The notes below the pieces were generated by a model. That model searched no databases, was not told the origin of the DNA, and saw nothing but the letters and a program-made list of their open reading frames with translations. A DNA stretch of 64,000 nucleotides from JANLYC01 sp963815445. Lineage in GTDB: Bacteria > Actinomycetota > Actinomycetes > Propionibacteriales > Nocardioidaceae. Below, one piece after another: positions 33,804 through 42,127 of the stretch; position 1 is the stretch's first letter; each line of letters begins with the position of its first letter. Where the stretch lies: assembly GCA_963815445.1 (NCBI GenBank), contig CAWFGV010000009.1, positions 25,880-89,879 on the forward strand, in the 5' to 3' direction. A program made the position numbers and the translations under genes.

Positions 33804-33836
33804 GACCCTTCCTGCCTCACGTGGCAGGCCGGGTCC
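33803..33836. terminator. Bidirectional hairpin between csp and MFS genes
   Basis: GGACCC-TT-CCTGCC-TCACGT-GGCAGG-CC-GGGTCC: two 6-bp perfect stems separated by a 2x2 mismatch with a 6-nt loop. It overlaps the last base of csp and the last codons of the convergent MFS gene, a natural terminator position. Confidence 0.6.
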
Positions 33837-35256
33837 GGGCCGGGCGGACCAGGCCACGCACGACCAGGAACAGCCAGACGACCAAGATGCCGGCGATCGT
33901 GAAGAGGCCGAGCCGTGCCACCAACGGCATGACGACGCCGAGGAAGCCCCCGACCACCCACGACAGCTGGAGCAACGTCTCCGACCGAGCGAAGACGCTC
34001 GTCCGCACGTTCTCGAGCACGTCGCGCTGGATCAAGGCGTCGAGAGACAGCTTCCCGAGCTGCTGACTCGTACCGGCCACGAGACCGAGAAGCATCGCCG
34101 TGAGCACGCCGAAGAACAGCGCGCAGAACACGGCTGCCGCGGCGTCAGCGATCAAGACGATCAGGACAGTGGACTCGGGCTTGCGGTCCTTGAGCACGGA
34201 TCCCAGGCCCGTGCCGATCGTGCTGCCCAGCCCGACGGAGCCGATCACGAGTGCCAGCAGCAACGTCCGCCTGCCCTCCCAGCCCGCCATCGGGTGCTCG
34301 CGCAGGAGGAAAGCCATGAACATCGTGAGGAAGCCGGACAAGAAGCGGAGACCAGCGTTGCACCGCAGGCCGGTCACCACGCTCGGGTGGATCGCCACCC
34401 GCCGCTTCGACTCGGTGACGTCGCGCAGGCCGACCTGCTCCTCGCCCTCGGCGGAGTCCACCCGTGCCGGCAGCAGCACCGAGAGCATGACGCCGCCCGC
34501 ATACACCAGTGCGCCGAACCGGAGTGACCACTCGGCGCCAACGATCGACAGCAGGGTCGCGATCGGCCCGGCGATGACCGCACCGGAGATGGCGGCGATC
34601 GAAAGTCGCGAGTTGACCTTCACCAACGTCAGCTCAGGCGGCAGCAGGCGGGGCACGGCGGAGGCGCGCGTCACGCCGTACGCCTTGGAAGCGACCAGAC
34701 AGGTCAGTGCCGCGGGATACAGCCACGGGGAGTCGTGCGCGACAGCACCCGCGAGAGCCCAGCACCCGAACGCACGCAGGGCAAAGGTGATCCCGATGGC
34801 CCACCGCCGCCCTCGTCGAAACCGGTCGAGGAACGGACCGATCAGCGGTGCCACGACCGCGAACGGGAGCATCGTGATGCCGAGGAACAAGGCGACCTGG
34901 CCGCGCGCCTGGTCGCTCGGAGCCGTGAAGAACAGCGTGCCTGCCAGGGACACCGTGAGTGCAGCATCCCCGGCGGCGTTGAAGGCATTGAGCTCGAGCA
35001 GCCGGGCGAGACCGGTCTCCCCGGCGCCGGAGGAATGAGAGGCGCGGCGGGCGATCCGCAGGGCCCCGCTGGCTGCGCGCCCACCGGCGGCGGCGACGCG
35101 CTTGCCCGTGCCGGCCGCCCGTCGCGCTCGAGTGGGGCCGACCTGGCCGCGGTCGCCGGCGGGGTGGCCGGACTGCCCGTGCTCCGGCCGTGACCCACCC
35201 AGTGGGCGCTGGCGTCGCGGCGGCGACACGTCGCGGTCAGGCTGCTCCCTTGGCAC
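33817..35256 (-). CDS. MFS transporter
   Basis: A 479-residue major facilitator protein with ~12 hydrophobic segments after a ~70-residue charged N-terminal extension. Recognisable parts are LELNAFNAAGDAALTVSLAG (TM1) and PLIGPFLDRFRRGRRWAIG (motif A-like). No substrate can be named. Synteny places the homologue next to cspB and a DUF3027 gene in mycobacteria (Rv0876c region, from memory). GTG 35256 is preceded by AGGATAGGG, with little leader, so it may be leaderless. The 114-nt divergent gap to the DUF3027 gene is promoter-sized. Confidence 0.83.
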   Translation of the reverse strand: MPREQPDRDVSPPRRQRPLGGSRPEHGQSGHPAGDRGQVGPTRARRAAGTGKRVAAAGGRAASGALRIARRASHSSGAGETGLARLLELNAFNAAGDAALTVSLAGTLFFTAPSDQARGQVALFLGITMLPFAVVAPLIGPFLDRFRRGRRWAIGITFALRAFGCWALAGAVAHDSPWLYPAALTCLVASKAYGVTRASAVPRLLPPELTLVKVNSRLSIAAISGAVIAGPIATLLSIVGAEWSLRFGALVYAGGVMLSVLLPARVDSAEGEEQVGLRDVTESKRRVAIHPSVVTGLRCNAGLRFLSGFLTMFMAFLLREHPMAGWEGRRTLLLALVIGSVGLGSTIGTGLGSVLKDRKPESTVLIVLIADAAAAVFCALFFGVLTAMLLGLVAGTSQQLGKLSLDALIQRDVLENVRTSVFARSETLLQLSWVVGGFLGVVMPLVARLGLFTIAGILVVWLFLVVRGLVRPARTRPAT

Positions 35257-35369
35257 ACCCCTATCCTGCCTTGCACCCACCGGATCATCGCCATGCCCGG
35301 GATGGCGCGCGTGCTGTTTGTGTTCCCGATTCGTCAGCGCGCGCGCCGATGGGTGACAATGTCGGGGTG

Positions 35370-36197
35370 ATGAGCCAGGTCAGGACCGCCAAGCCCGCCA
35401 AGACCGACGCCGTCCTCGCCGCTGCCGTGGACGTTGCGCGCACCGCCCTGGTCGAGGCCGTGCCGGAGGCTTTCGTTGGCGCGCACATCGGGTCCGAGGC
35501 CGAGGCCGAGCGGGTTGCCACCCACTTCTTCGAGTCGGAGCAGGCCGGATACGCCGACTGGCGCTGGGCCGTCACGATCACCCGTGCGCCACGGCAGAAG
35601 CAGGTCACGATCAACGAGATCGTGCTGATCCCTGGCGACAGCGCACTCGTGGCCCCGCAGTGGATCCCCTGGAAGGAACGGGTCGGCAAGGATGATCTGG
35701 GCCCTGGGGACCTGGTGCCGGTCCTGGATGACGACCCACGCCTCGTCGCCGGGTACCTGGTCGGCGACGCGGCTCTCGACGCCACCACGGCTCGCGACGA
35801 GCGCGAGGTGGCACGTGAGGTCGGTCTCGGCCGCGAGCTGGTGCTGTCGGTCAACGGTCGCGATCTCGCGGCCGACCGCTGGTATGCCGGTGACAACGGG
35901 CCTGATGCGCCGATCGCGCAAGCAGCGCCGGCGCGGTGCGGCACGTGCGGCTTCCTCGTCCGGATGGCCGGCCCCTTGAGCTCGGTCTTCGGTGTCTGCG
36001 CCAACGGCTCGTCGCCGAGCGATGGTCAGGTCGTGTCGTTCGACCACGGTTGCGGCGCACACTCCGACGTACGGGCCGAGCCGTCACAGCACACACCGTC
36101 GACCTCGTCGCCCGTGCACGACACGATGACCTGGGCCACGTGGGACACCCGAGAAGACGCCTGGGCAGACACTGACCTCGAGGTCATCTCGCACTGA
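35370..36197 (+). CDS. DUF3027 family protein
   Basis: A 275-residue soluble protein of the actinobacterial DUF3027 family. Family features are GHHVGSEAE-like GAHIGSEAEAERVATHFF, the W-R-W-A-V-T-I-T-R segment, VVAPQWIPWKERVGKDDLGPGDLVP-like text (split here as LVAPQWIPWKERV and DLGPGDLVPVLDDDPRLV), and the Cys motif ARCGTCGFLVRMAG with a later GVCANGSSPSDGQVVSFDHGCGAH. The two Cys groups suggest metal binding. The biochemical function is unknown. ATG 35370 follows TGACAAT by 11 nt, compatible with a short leader. Confidence 0.85.
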   Translation: MSQVRTAKPAKTDAVLAAAVDVARTALVEAVPEAFVGAHIGSEAEAERVATHFFESEQAGYADWRWAVTITRAPRQKQVTINEIVLIPGDSALVAPQWIPWKERVGKDDLGPGDLVPVLDDDPRLVAGYLVGDAALDATTARDEREVAREVGLGRELVLSVNGRDLAADRWYAGDNGPDAPIAQAAPARCGTCGFLVRMAGPLSSVFGVCANGSSPSDGQVVSFDHGCGAHSDVRAEPSQHTPSTSSPVHDTMTWATWDTREDAWADTDLEVISH

Positions 36198-36209
36198 CCC
36201 CGAGGTCGC

Positions 36210-36662
36210 TCAAAGGCCGGCCGCTCCGAGCGGGCTCGTCTCGACCTCTTGCGGAGGAAGCAGGGCCAGCCGGTTGCGCCGTCGCCGGCAGTACTCGAGG
36301 CCCAGCAGGCCGAGCCCGAAACCCGCCATGCACGTCCAGAGCCACCACCCTCGCCCGTGATCCTGCAGCGTCGAGTAGAACGGCAGCAGCGCGACGAGCG
36401 CGATGAACCACAGCACAACGCCGACGGTGACGGTGCGGACACCGGTCACGTCGAGCGGATGGACCGCGGTGGCGGTGACGTAGGTCTTCTGCCGGATCTC
36501 GATGGACTCGATCGGCGGGTGGCCTCCGAACGGGTCCGGATCGGGGAGCGCCTTGAGCTCGCGCATGCGGTCGACGGGGCCGGGCCGGTTGGCTCGGCCG
36601 GCGCGACGATCGGCGCGCCGGCCGCCACCACCGGAGTCCGGTTCACCGCTGTGTTTCGACAC
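36210..36662 (-). CDS. DUF2530 family membrane protein
   Basis: A 150-residue protein with a ~75-residue hydrophilic N-terminus and two membrane segments (VTVGVVLWFIALVALLPFY and WLWTCMAGFGLGLLGLEYC). The GRGWWLWTCMAGFGLGLLG stretch is the DUF2530 hallmark. It lies back-to-back with the NCS2 permease (64-nt divergent gap) and convergent with the DUF3027 gene (12-nt gap). Its function is unknown. Its mycobacterial homologue sits in the same neighbourhood (Rv0879c, from memory). Confidence 0.82.
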   Translation of the reverse strand: MSKHSGEPDSGGGGRRADRRAGRANRPGPVDRMRELKALPDPDPFGGHPPIESIEIRQKTYVTATAVHPLDVTGVRTVTVGVVLWFIALVALLPFYSTLQDHGRGWWLWTCMAGFGLGLLGLEYCRRRRNRLALLPPQEVETSPLGAAGL

Positions 36663-36726
36663 GAGACCAGCCTACGCTGCGCGCGGATCCCCGACCGGCA
36701 CCCCCGCGGGCTCTACGCTGAGCCGC

Positions 36727-38211
36727 GTGAACACCTCGAACTCCGGCGCCTCGTCACAGACAGGCACCCGCCCGACCGGGCTCGACAGCTTCTTCAAGAT
36801 CACCGAGCGCGGCTCGACCGTGTCTCGGGAGATCCGCGGTGGGATCGTCACGTTCTTCACGATGGCCTACATCGTCGTGTTGAACCCGATCATCCTCGGT
36901 GGTGCGCTCGACGCGACCGGCAATTCCATCACCGGCGGCGACACGGCTGACTTCGCCCAGATCGCCGCCGCCACTGCACTGGCGGCCGGCGTCCTCACGA
37001 TCCTGATGGGCGTGGTCGCGAACTATCCACTGGCGCTGGCCACGGGGCTCGGGCTCAACGCCTTCGTGGCCTTCTCGATCGCCAGCCAGATGACCTGGGC
37101 CGACGCGATGGGGTTGGTCGTCCTCGAAGGTCTCGTGATCCTGGTCCTGGTGCTGACCGGATTCCGCAAGGCGGTGTTCGCCGCCGTACCCGCCGAGCTG
37201 AAGGTGGCGATCAGCGTCGGTATCGGGCTGTTCATCGCGTTCATCGGGTTCGTCGACTCGGGGTTCGTGCGCCGCACGGAGGCGCCGCCCGTACCGGTCA
37301 ACCTCGGGATTGGCGGCTTCCTGTCCGGGTGGCCGACGCTCGTCTTCGTGTTCGGGCTGCTGTTGATGATCGTGCTGTATGCGCGGCGGGTGAAGGCGGC
37401 GATCCTGATCTCGATCGTGACCACCACCATCGTGGCGATCATCGTCGAGGCCGTGGCCAACGTCGGCCCGGCCTTCGGGGCGGACGGGGCGTTCAACCCG
37501 AAGGCGTGGAACCTCAACGTCCCGGCCTGGCCGGACAAGCTCGTCGACACGCCGGACTTCGGGCTGCTCGGGAACTTCTCGTTGCTCGGCTCGTTCTCGG
37601 AGGTCGGCACGGTCACGACGCTGCTGATCATCTTCACGCTGCTGCTGGCCGACTTCTTCGACACGATGGGCACCATGACGGCCATCGGCGCGGAAGCTGG
37701 TCTGCTGCAGGAGGACGGGACACCGATCAACACCCAGCGCATCCTCGTCGTCGACTCGATCGCGGCGGCTGCTGGTGGCGCCGCCTCGATCTCGAGCAAC
37801 ACGTCGTACATCGAGTCGGCGTCGGGTGTCGGCGAAGGCGCGCGCACCGGTCTCGCCAGCGTCGTGACCGGAATCCTCTTCCTGCTCACGACCATCTTCT
37901 CGCCCGTCGTCGACATCATCCCCAACGAGGCGGCGACTCCGGCTCTGGTCGTCGTGGGCTTCCTGATGATGACTCAGGTCACGAACATCGACTGGAATGA
38001 CATCGAGGTGGCGCTGCCGGCATTCCTGGCCATCATCCTGATGCCGTTCACCTACTCGATCTCGGTGGGGATCGGAGCCGGCTTCATCGCCTTCGTGGTG
38101 CTGAAGGGCGTGCGGGGCAAGGCTTCCCAGGTCCACCCGCTGCTCTGGTTCGTGGCCGCCGCATTCGTCCTGTACTTCGCCATCGACCCCGTGACGAACT
38201 GGCTCACGTAG
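36727..38211 (+). CDS. NCS2 family permease (adenine/guanine/hypoxanthine type)
   Basis: A 494-residue transporter with ~12-14 hydrophobic segments. Family motifs include TFFTMAYIVVLNPIILG near the N-terminus, ANYPLALATGLGLNAFVAFS, LLADFFDTMGTMTAIG and SSNTSYIESASGVGEGARTG. These match the AzgA/PbuG-like group, which imports purine bases by proton symport. GTG 36727 is preceded by TACGCT 10 nt upstream without a Shine-Dalgarno, so it may be leaderless. No purine metabolism genes are nearby. Confidence 0.9.
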   Translation: MNTSNSGASSQTGTRPTGLDSFFKITERGSTVSREIRGGIVTFFTMAYIVVLNPIILGGALDATGNSITGGDTADFAQIAAATALAAGVLTILMGVVANYPLALATGLGLNAFVAFSIASQMTWADAMGLVVLEGLVILVLVLTGFRKAVFAAVPAELKVAISVGIGLFIAFIGFVDSGFVRRTEAPPVPVNLGIGGFLSGWPTLVFVFGLLLMIVLYARRVKAAILISIVTTTIVAIIVEAVANVGPAFGADGAFNPKAWNLNVPAWPDKLVDTPDFGLLGNFSLLGSFSEVGTVTTLLIIFTLLLADFFDTMGTMTAIGAEAGLLQEDGTPINTQRILVVDSIAAAAGGAASISSNTSYIESASGVGEGARTGLASVVTGILFLLTTIFSPVVDIIPNEAATPALVVVGFLMMTQVTNIDWNDIEVALPAFLAIILMPFTYSISVGIGAGFIAFVVLKGVRGKASQVHPLLWFVAAAFVLYFAIDPVTNWLT

Positions 38212-38224
38212 TACACATCACTTT

Positions 38225-38258
38225 TTCCTTAGCATGGCTAATGAGTTATGCTAAGGAA
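38225..38258. promoter_or_regulatory. Perfect 11-bp inverted repeat, MarR autoregulatory operator
   Basis: TTCCTTAGCAT and ATGCTAAGGAA are perfect inverted arms with a 12-nt spacer that includes a further TTAGC-ATG-GCTAA palindrome. The TATGCT within the right arm is a suitable -10. The operator ends 1 nt before ATG 38260. MarR proteins bind such palindromes and repress their own operon. Confidence 0.7.
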
Positions 38259-38259
38259 C

Positions 38260-38709
38260 ATGCCAACCGAGGTAGCGAAGCTCAGCCGCACCGACGCGGG
38301 GCTGGCCAGTGCGCTCCGGATCTCGGTGATGAGGCTCTCCCGCCGGCTCCGCAACGAGCGTGACGCCGACGACGACCTGACCGCCAACCAGTTGGCCGTT
38401 CTCGGCACGCTGATCCGCAACGGCGCGTTGACGATCGGCGACCTCGCCGCGGCCGAGAAGGTGCAGCCCCCGTCGATGACGCGGACCGTCGGCTGCCTGG
38501 CCGACAAGCACCTCGTCAGTCGCGATCCGCACGCGACCGACAAACGGGTCGTGGTCGTCTCGCTGACCGACGCTGGTCGAGAGGTCATCGCCGAGTCGCG
38601 CCGCCGCAAGGATGCCTGGCTCAACCACCGGCTCAAGGAGCTCAGCTCCACCGAGCGCCAGATCTTGCGAGAGGCGGCCTCGATCATCGAGCGGCTGTCC
38701 CACGCATGA
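38260..38709 (+). CDS. MarR family transcriptional regulator
   Basis: A 149-residue winged-helix regulator. The wHTH region reads LTANQLAVLGTLIRNGALTIGDLAAAEKVQPPSMTR (recognition helix around VQPPSMTRTVGCL), with the wing VSRDPHATDKRVVVVSLT. It probably dimerises and represses the downstream MFS gene, being released by a small aromatic ligand. I chose ATG 38260 over ATG 38248 because the latter lies inside the operator. The stop shares ATGA with the MFS gene. Confidence 0.92.
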   Translation: MPTEVAKLSRTDAGLASALRISVMRLSRRLRNERDADDDLTANQLAVLGTLIRNGALTIGDLAAAEKVQPPSMTRTVGCLADKHLVSRDPHATDKRVVVVSLTDAGREVIAESRRRKDAWLNHRLKELSSTERQILREAASIIERLSHA

Positions 38710-39962
38710 CGCCGACGTTCCGAGCCCTCGAGGTGCGCAACTATCGCATCTACGCGAGTGGCAGCCTGATCAGCAACACCGGTACCTGGATGCAGCGCGT
38801 GGCGCAGGACTGGCTGGTCCTCGAGCTGACACACTCCGGGACAGCCCTGGGCATCACGACCGGACTGCAGTTCCTGCCCTTCCTTCTCGTCACCCCGATG
38901 GCTGGGTTGATCGCCGACCGCTACTCCAAGCGCCGGCTCCTGGTCTTCACGCAGGCATCGCTGGCCCTGAGCGCCGGTGTCCTGGGTCTGCTCGCGGTCA
39001 CCGGGGTGGCGCACCCGTGGCATGTCTATGTGCTGGCGTTCCTGTTCGGATGCGGGACCGCCTTCGACACCCCCGCGCGCCAGGCCTTCGTCGTCGAGAT
39101 GGTCGGTCGTGACCACCTCCCCAACGCGGTCGGCCTGAACTCGGCGTCGTTCAACCTCGGACGCATCGTGGGGCCGGCCGTCGCCGGGTTCATGATCGCC
39201 GCGCTCGGGTCCGGTGTGCAGGCGACCGGTGTGGTGATCCTCGTCAACGCTGTCACCTACCTCGCCGTCATCTACTCGCTGAAGGTGATGGATCCGGCTG
39301 CGCTCGACACACCGGTCCCGGTCGCCCGCGCCAAAGGGGCCCTTCGCGACGGCGTTCGGTACGTGCGCGAACGACCTGACCTCGTGTTCGTCTTCGTGGT
39401 CGCGTTCTTCGCCGGCACGTTCGGGCTGAACTTCCAGATGACCAGCGCGCTGATGGCGACCGGCGAGTTCCACAAGGGTGCCGGCGAGTACGGAGTTCTG
39501 GGAACGTTCCTGGCCATCGGCTCGCTGACCGGGTCGCTGTTGGCGGCTCGCCGGGCCCATTCTCGCCGGTTGCTGCTGGTGCTGGCCGCACTCTCGTTCG
39601 CCCTGGCGGAGATCACGGCCGGGCTCATGCCGTCGTACTGGCTGTTCGCGCTCTGGCTGCCGGTGGTCGGACTCTGCGCCCTCACGATGCTGAACGCGCT
39701 CCAGACAGCGGTTCAGCTGACGGTGAGCTCGGACATGCGGGGCCGCGTGATGGCGCTGTACATGATGGTGCTGATGGGTGGCACCCCGGCCGGGGCGCCG
39801 GTCGTCGGCTGGATCGGCGAGACGTTCGGACCGCGGTGGACCCTGCTCGGCGGCGGCGGAGTGACCCTGGTCGCGGTCATCGTGGCCACCCTGTGGGTCA
39901 TGCGGACGCAGGACATCGACGTTCACGGGCTGTCGGTGCATCCTGCCAAGATGGCGGCATGA
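38706..39962 (+). CDS. MFS transporter (drug-efflux-like) under MarR control
   Basis: A 418-residue MFS protein with 11-12 hydrophobic segments. It has ASGSLISNTGTWMQRVAQDW at the N-terminus and LIADRYSKRRLLVF as motif A (G-x-x-D-R-x-x-K/R-R-x-x), followed by FDTPARQAFVVEMVGRDHLP. This group (EntS/DUF894-like) contains exporters of siderophores and drugs. Translation is coupled to MarR by ATGA and to the next gene by ATGA, so the three genes are one unit. Confidence 0.88.
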   Translation: MTPTFRALEVRNYRIYASGSLISNTGTWMQRVAQDWLVLELTHSGTALGITTGLQFLPFLLVTPMAGLIADRYSKRRLLVFTQASLALSAGVLGLLAVTGVAHPWHVYVLAFLFGCGTAFDTPARQAFVVEMVGRDHLPNAVGLNSASFNLGRIVGPAVAGFMIAALGSGVQATGVVILVNAVTYLAVIYSLKVMDPAALDTPVPVARAKGALRDGVRYVRERPDLVFVFVVAFFAGTFGLNFQMTSALMATGEFHKGAGEYGVLGTFLAIGSLTGSLLAARRAHSRRLLLVLAALSFALAEITAGLMPSYWLFALWLPVVGLCALTMLNALQTAVQLTVSSDMRGRVMALYMMVLMGGTPAGAPVVGWIGETFGPRWTLLGGGGVTLVAVIVATLWVMRTQDIDVHGLSVHPAKMAA

Positions 39963-40708
39963 CGACTCACCTGACTCCTGAGCGCTCGTTCGAGCTGATC
40001 GACCGCGACACCGACCGCCTCATCGCGATGGGCGAGCGCGGCCTTCGGGCGGAGGTTCCCGCCTGTGAGGGCTGGGACGTCGGCGAGGTGGTGTGGCATG
40101 TCGCCACCGTCTATGAGCACAAGATCCGGGTCATGGCCGACAACGCCTGGCCCGACCCGTGGCCCCCGGCCTGGGAGTTCGCGGACGACCAGGAGGTCGC
40201 CTTCCTCCGCGACGCCAAGGCGCGTCTGTTCGAGGAGTTCTCCCGCCACGAGCTGTCGGAGCAGACCAAGACGTTCGGCGCCGACACGACGATCGCCTTC
40301 TGGGTACGCCGGATGGCCTGCGAGATCGCGGTGCACCGCTACGACGGCGAGGCGGCCCATGCGGACACCACACCGATCCCCGATGACATCGCGCTCGACG
40401 GCATCGACGAGATGCTGCACGTCATGCTGGCCGGCGACTGGTGGACGGAGCGCGTCCAGACCGCGCATCCGGTCGACGCCCAGGTCGCCATCGAGGCCGG
40501 CGGGCAGCGCTGGCTGTGCGATGTCCGGGAGAAGGCGGTGAGCATCGCCGACGAGTCTCAGGCGGTCGCCGACGCGACCGTCTCGGCGCCCCCGATGGAT
40601 CTGTTCCTGTGGCTGTGGGGTCGGGTCGGCGACGACCGCGTCAGCGTGTCCGGCGACCGGGCGCTGGCCGGAGAGCTCCGCGCTCGCTTGGCTGAGTGCG
40701 GGGCCTGA
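39959..40708 (+). CDS. Mycothiol-dependent maleylpyruvate isomerase family (DinB-like) protein
   Basis: A 249-residue protein. The MDMPI N-terminal four-helix DinB-like domain carries the metal-binding histidines: W-H-V near residue 44 and E-I-A-V-H-R-Y-D-G near residue 120 (pattern H…E…H). The C-terminal half is the MDMPI C domain. Some family members use mycothiol to isomerise maleylpyruvate; most are uncharacterised mycothiol S-transferases. It shares ATGA with the MFS stop, suggesting paired detoxification and efflux. Confidence 0.83.
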   Translation: MTTHLTPERSFELIDRDTDRLIAMGERGLRAEVPACEGWDVGEVVWHVATVYEHKIRVMADNAWPDPWPPAWEFADDQEVAFLRDAKARLFEEFSRHELSEQTKTFGADTTIAFWVRRMACEIAVHRYDGEAAHADTTPIPDDIALDGIDEMLHVMLAGDWWTERVQTAHPVDAQVAIEAGGQRWLCDVREKAVSIADESQAVADATVSAPPMDLFLWLWGRVGDDRVSVSGDRALAGELRARLAECGA

Positions 40709-40775
40709 CCGGAGTTCGCGTCCGCGCCTCCAGCGGGACGGCCGGCCGCCGTCGGCCAGCGGGTAACCTCGCCGC

Positions 40776-40859
40776 ATGCACCCCCGCTACCGTCGACTGC
40801 TCATCCCCGGCGTCCTGGTGCTGCTTCTCGTCATCGTCGTCGCGGCGGCACTGCGATGA
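40776..40859 (+). CDS. 27-residue single-span membrane ORF
   Basis: This small ORF (ATG 40776 to TGA 40859) encodes a basic head MHPRYRRLL, then a ~17-residue hydrophobic helix (GVLVLLLVIVVAAAL) ending in Arg. The stop overlaps the next ATG by ATGA (40856-40859), as in translationally coupled genes. No Shine-Dalgarno is obvious; TAACCT (40764-40769) lies 6 nt before the ATG, consistent with a leaderless start. It may be a genuine membrane peptide or a leader for translation of the methyltransferase. Confidence 0.55.
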   Translation: MHPRYRRLLIPGVLVLLLVIVVAAALR

Positions 40860-42127
40860 GCCCCGATGGGGCGTCGGGTGAGCTCGACGTCGTGCGCGAC
40901 GCCGTTCTCGATGAGGACCTGCTCGTCCGAGCCCTGGTGTCCGGGCGCCAACGCAACCAGACCGTCCCCTATCGCCGAATCGAGCTGCGCTACGTCGACG
41001 TGAAGGCCGGGCGGCGCCTCCAGGTGACGGCGTACGACGACTCGCAGTCCCACACCCGAAACGTCGAGCCGGGTAGCCCCGCGCGCACTGCGGTCGACGA
41101 GCTGTTGGCCGCTGGGTACGCCAACTGGCACATCGAGACCCGTGTCGAGACGCTGCAGGTGCGGGTGACGAAGAAGGGTCGCTGGCTGGTGCATCGGGCC
41201 GCGCGGACCGAGCCGGCCGACATCGACCGGGCCCACGACCGACCCAAGCGCCGCAAGCTCGACGAGACCGACGCCCTGTTCGAGACCTTGGGCATCACGA
41301 CGTCGGATGGTCACGTGAAGCCGAGCCGGATGGCGAAGTTCCGTCAGGTCCAGGACCTCCTGGCCGCTCTTGAGCCGCTCGTCGACGCCGCGGTCGAGCT
41401 CGGACCTGGCGACGCGCTCTCGGAGCGGCGGCCGTTGCGTATGGTCGACCTCGGTTGCGGCAACGCCTACCTGACGTTCGCCGCCTTCCGTTACCTCACG
41501 GTCGTGCGGGGGCTGCCGGTCGAGGGGACCGGCATCGATGTCAAGGCCCAGGCGCGCACCCACAACAGTGAGGTGGCGGCCGAGCTCGGGATCGCGGACC
41601 GCCTACGGTTCGTCGAGGGCACGATCGGCGACGCCGAGGTGGTCGACAGGCCTGATCTCGTGCTGGCGCTGCACGCATGTGACACCGCGACCGATGACGC
41701 GCTCGCGCGAGCCGTGTCGTGGCACGCACCGGTGATCGTGGCGGCGCCCTGCTGTCATCACGACCTGCAGACCCAGCTCGAGTCCGCTGCCATCCCGGAC
41801 CCCTACCGGCTGGTGACCCGACACGGGATCCTGCGCGAACGGATGGCCGATGTGCTCACCGACTCGCTGCGCGCCGCGATCCTGCGGCTGGTCGGCTATC
41901 GCGTCGAGGTCATCGAGTTCGTCGACTCCCGGCATACGCCGCGGAACGCGCTGATCCGCGCCGTTCGCACCGAGGCTGCGCCCGACCAGGCGACCCTCGA
42001 CGCCTACTACTCGCTGGTCGCGCAGTGGGGGGTCCGTCCGGCCCTGGCCACGTTGTTGTCGTCGCGGTATCCGCTGCTCGACCTGCCCGCAGACCGAACG
42101 GTCGGATCGGAGCTCGGTCGAGGGTGA
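40856..42127 (+). CDS. Class I SAM-dependent methyltransferase (Methyltransf_32-like)
   Basis: A 423-residue protein. The N-terminal ~200 residues are a domain of unknown role; the C-terminal half is a SAM-binding Rossmann fold. Motif I is MVDLGCGNAYLTFAAFRYL near residue 197, post-I is GIDVKAQA, and motif IV is DLVLALHACDTATDDALARA followed by VIVAAPCCHHDLQTQL. The HACDTATD/PCCHHD pair is typical of a conserved family whose substrate is not known (probably RNA). It starts by ATGA overlap with the 27-residue ORF and ends in a GTGA overlap with the next gene. Confidence 0.82.
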   Translation: MSPDGASGELDVVRDAVLDEDLLVRALVSGRQRNQTVPYRRIELRYVDVKAGRRLQVTAYDDSQSHTRNVEPGSPARTAVDELLAAGYANWHIETRVETLQVRVTKKGRWLVHRAARTEPADIDRAHDRPKRRKLDETDALFETLGITTSDGHVKPSRMAKFRQVQDLLAALEPLVDAAVELGPGDALSERRPLRMVDLGCGNAYLTFAAFRYLTVVRGLPVEGTGIDVKAQARTHNSEVAAELGIADRLRFVEGTIGDAEVVDRPDLVLALHACDTATDDALARAVSWHAPVIVAAPCCHHDLQTQLESAAIPDPYRLVTRHGILRERMADVLTDSLRAAILRLVGYRVEVIEFVDSRHTPRNALIRAVRTEAAPDQATLDAYYSLVAQWGVRPALATLLSSRYPLLDLPADRTVGSELGRG

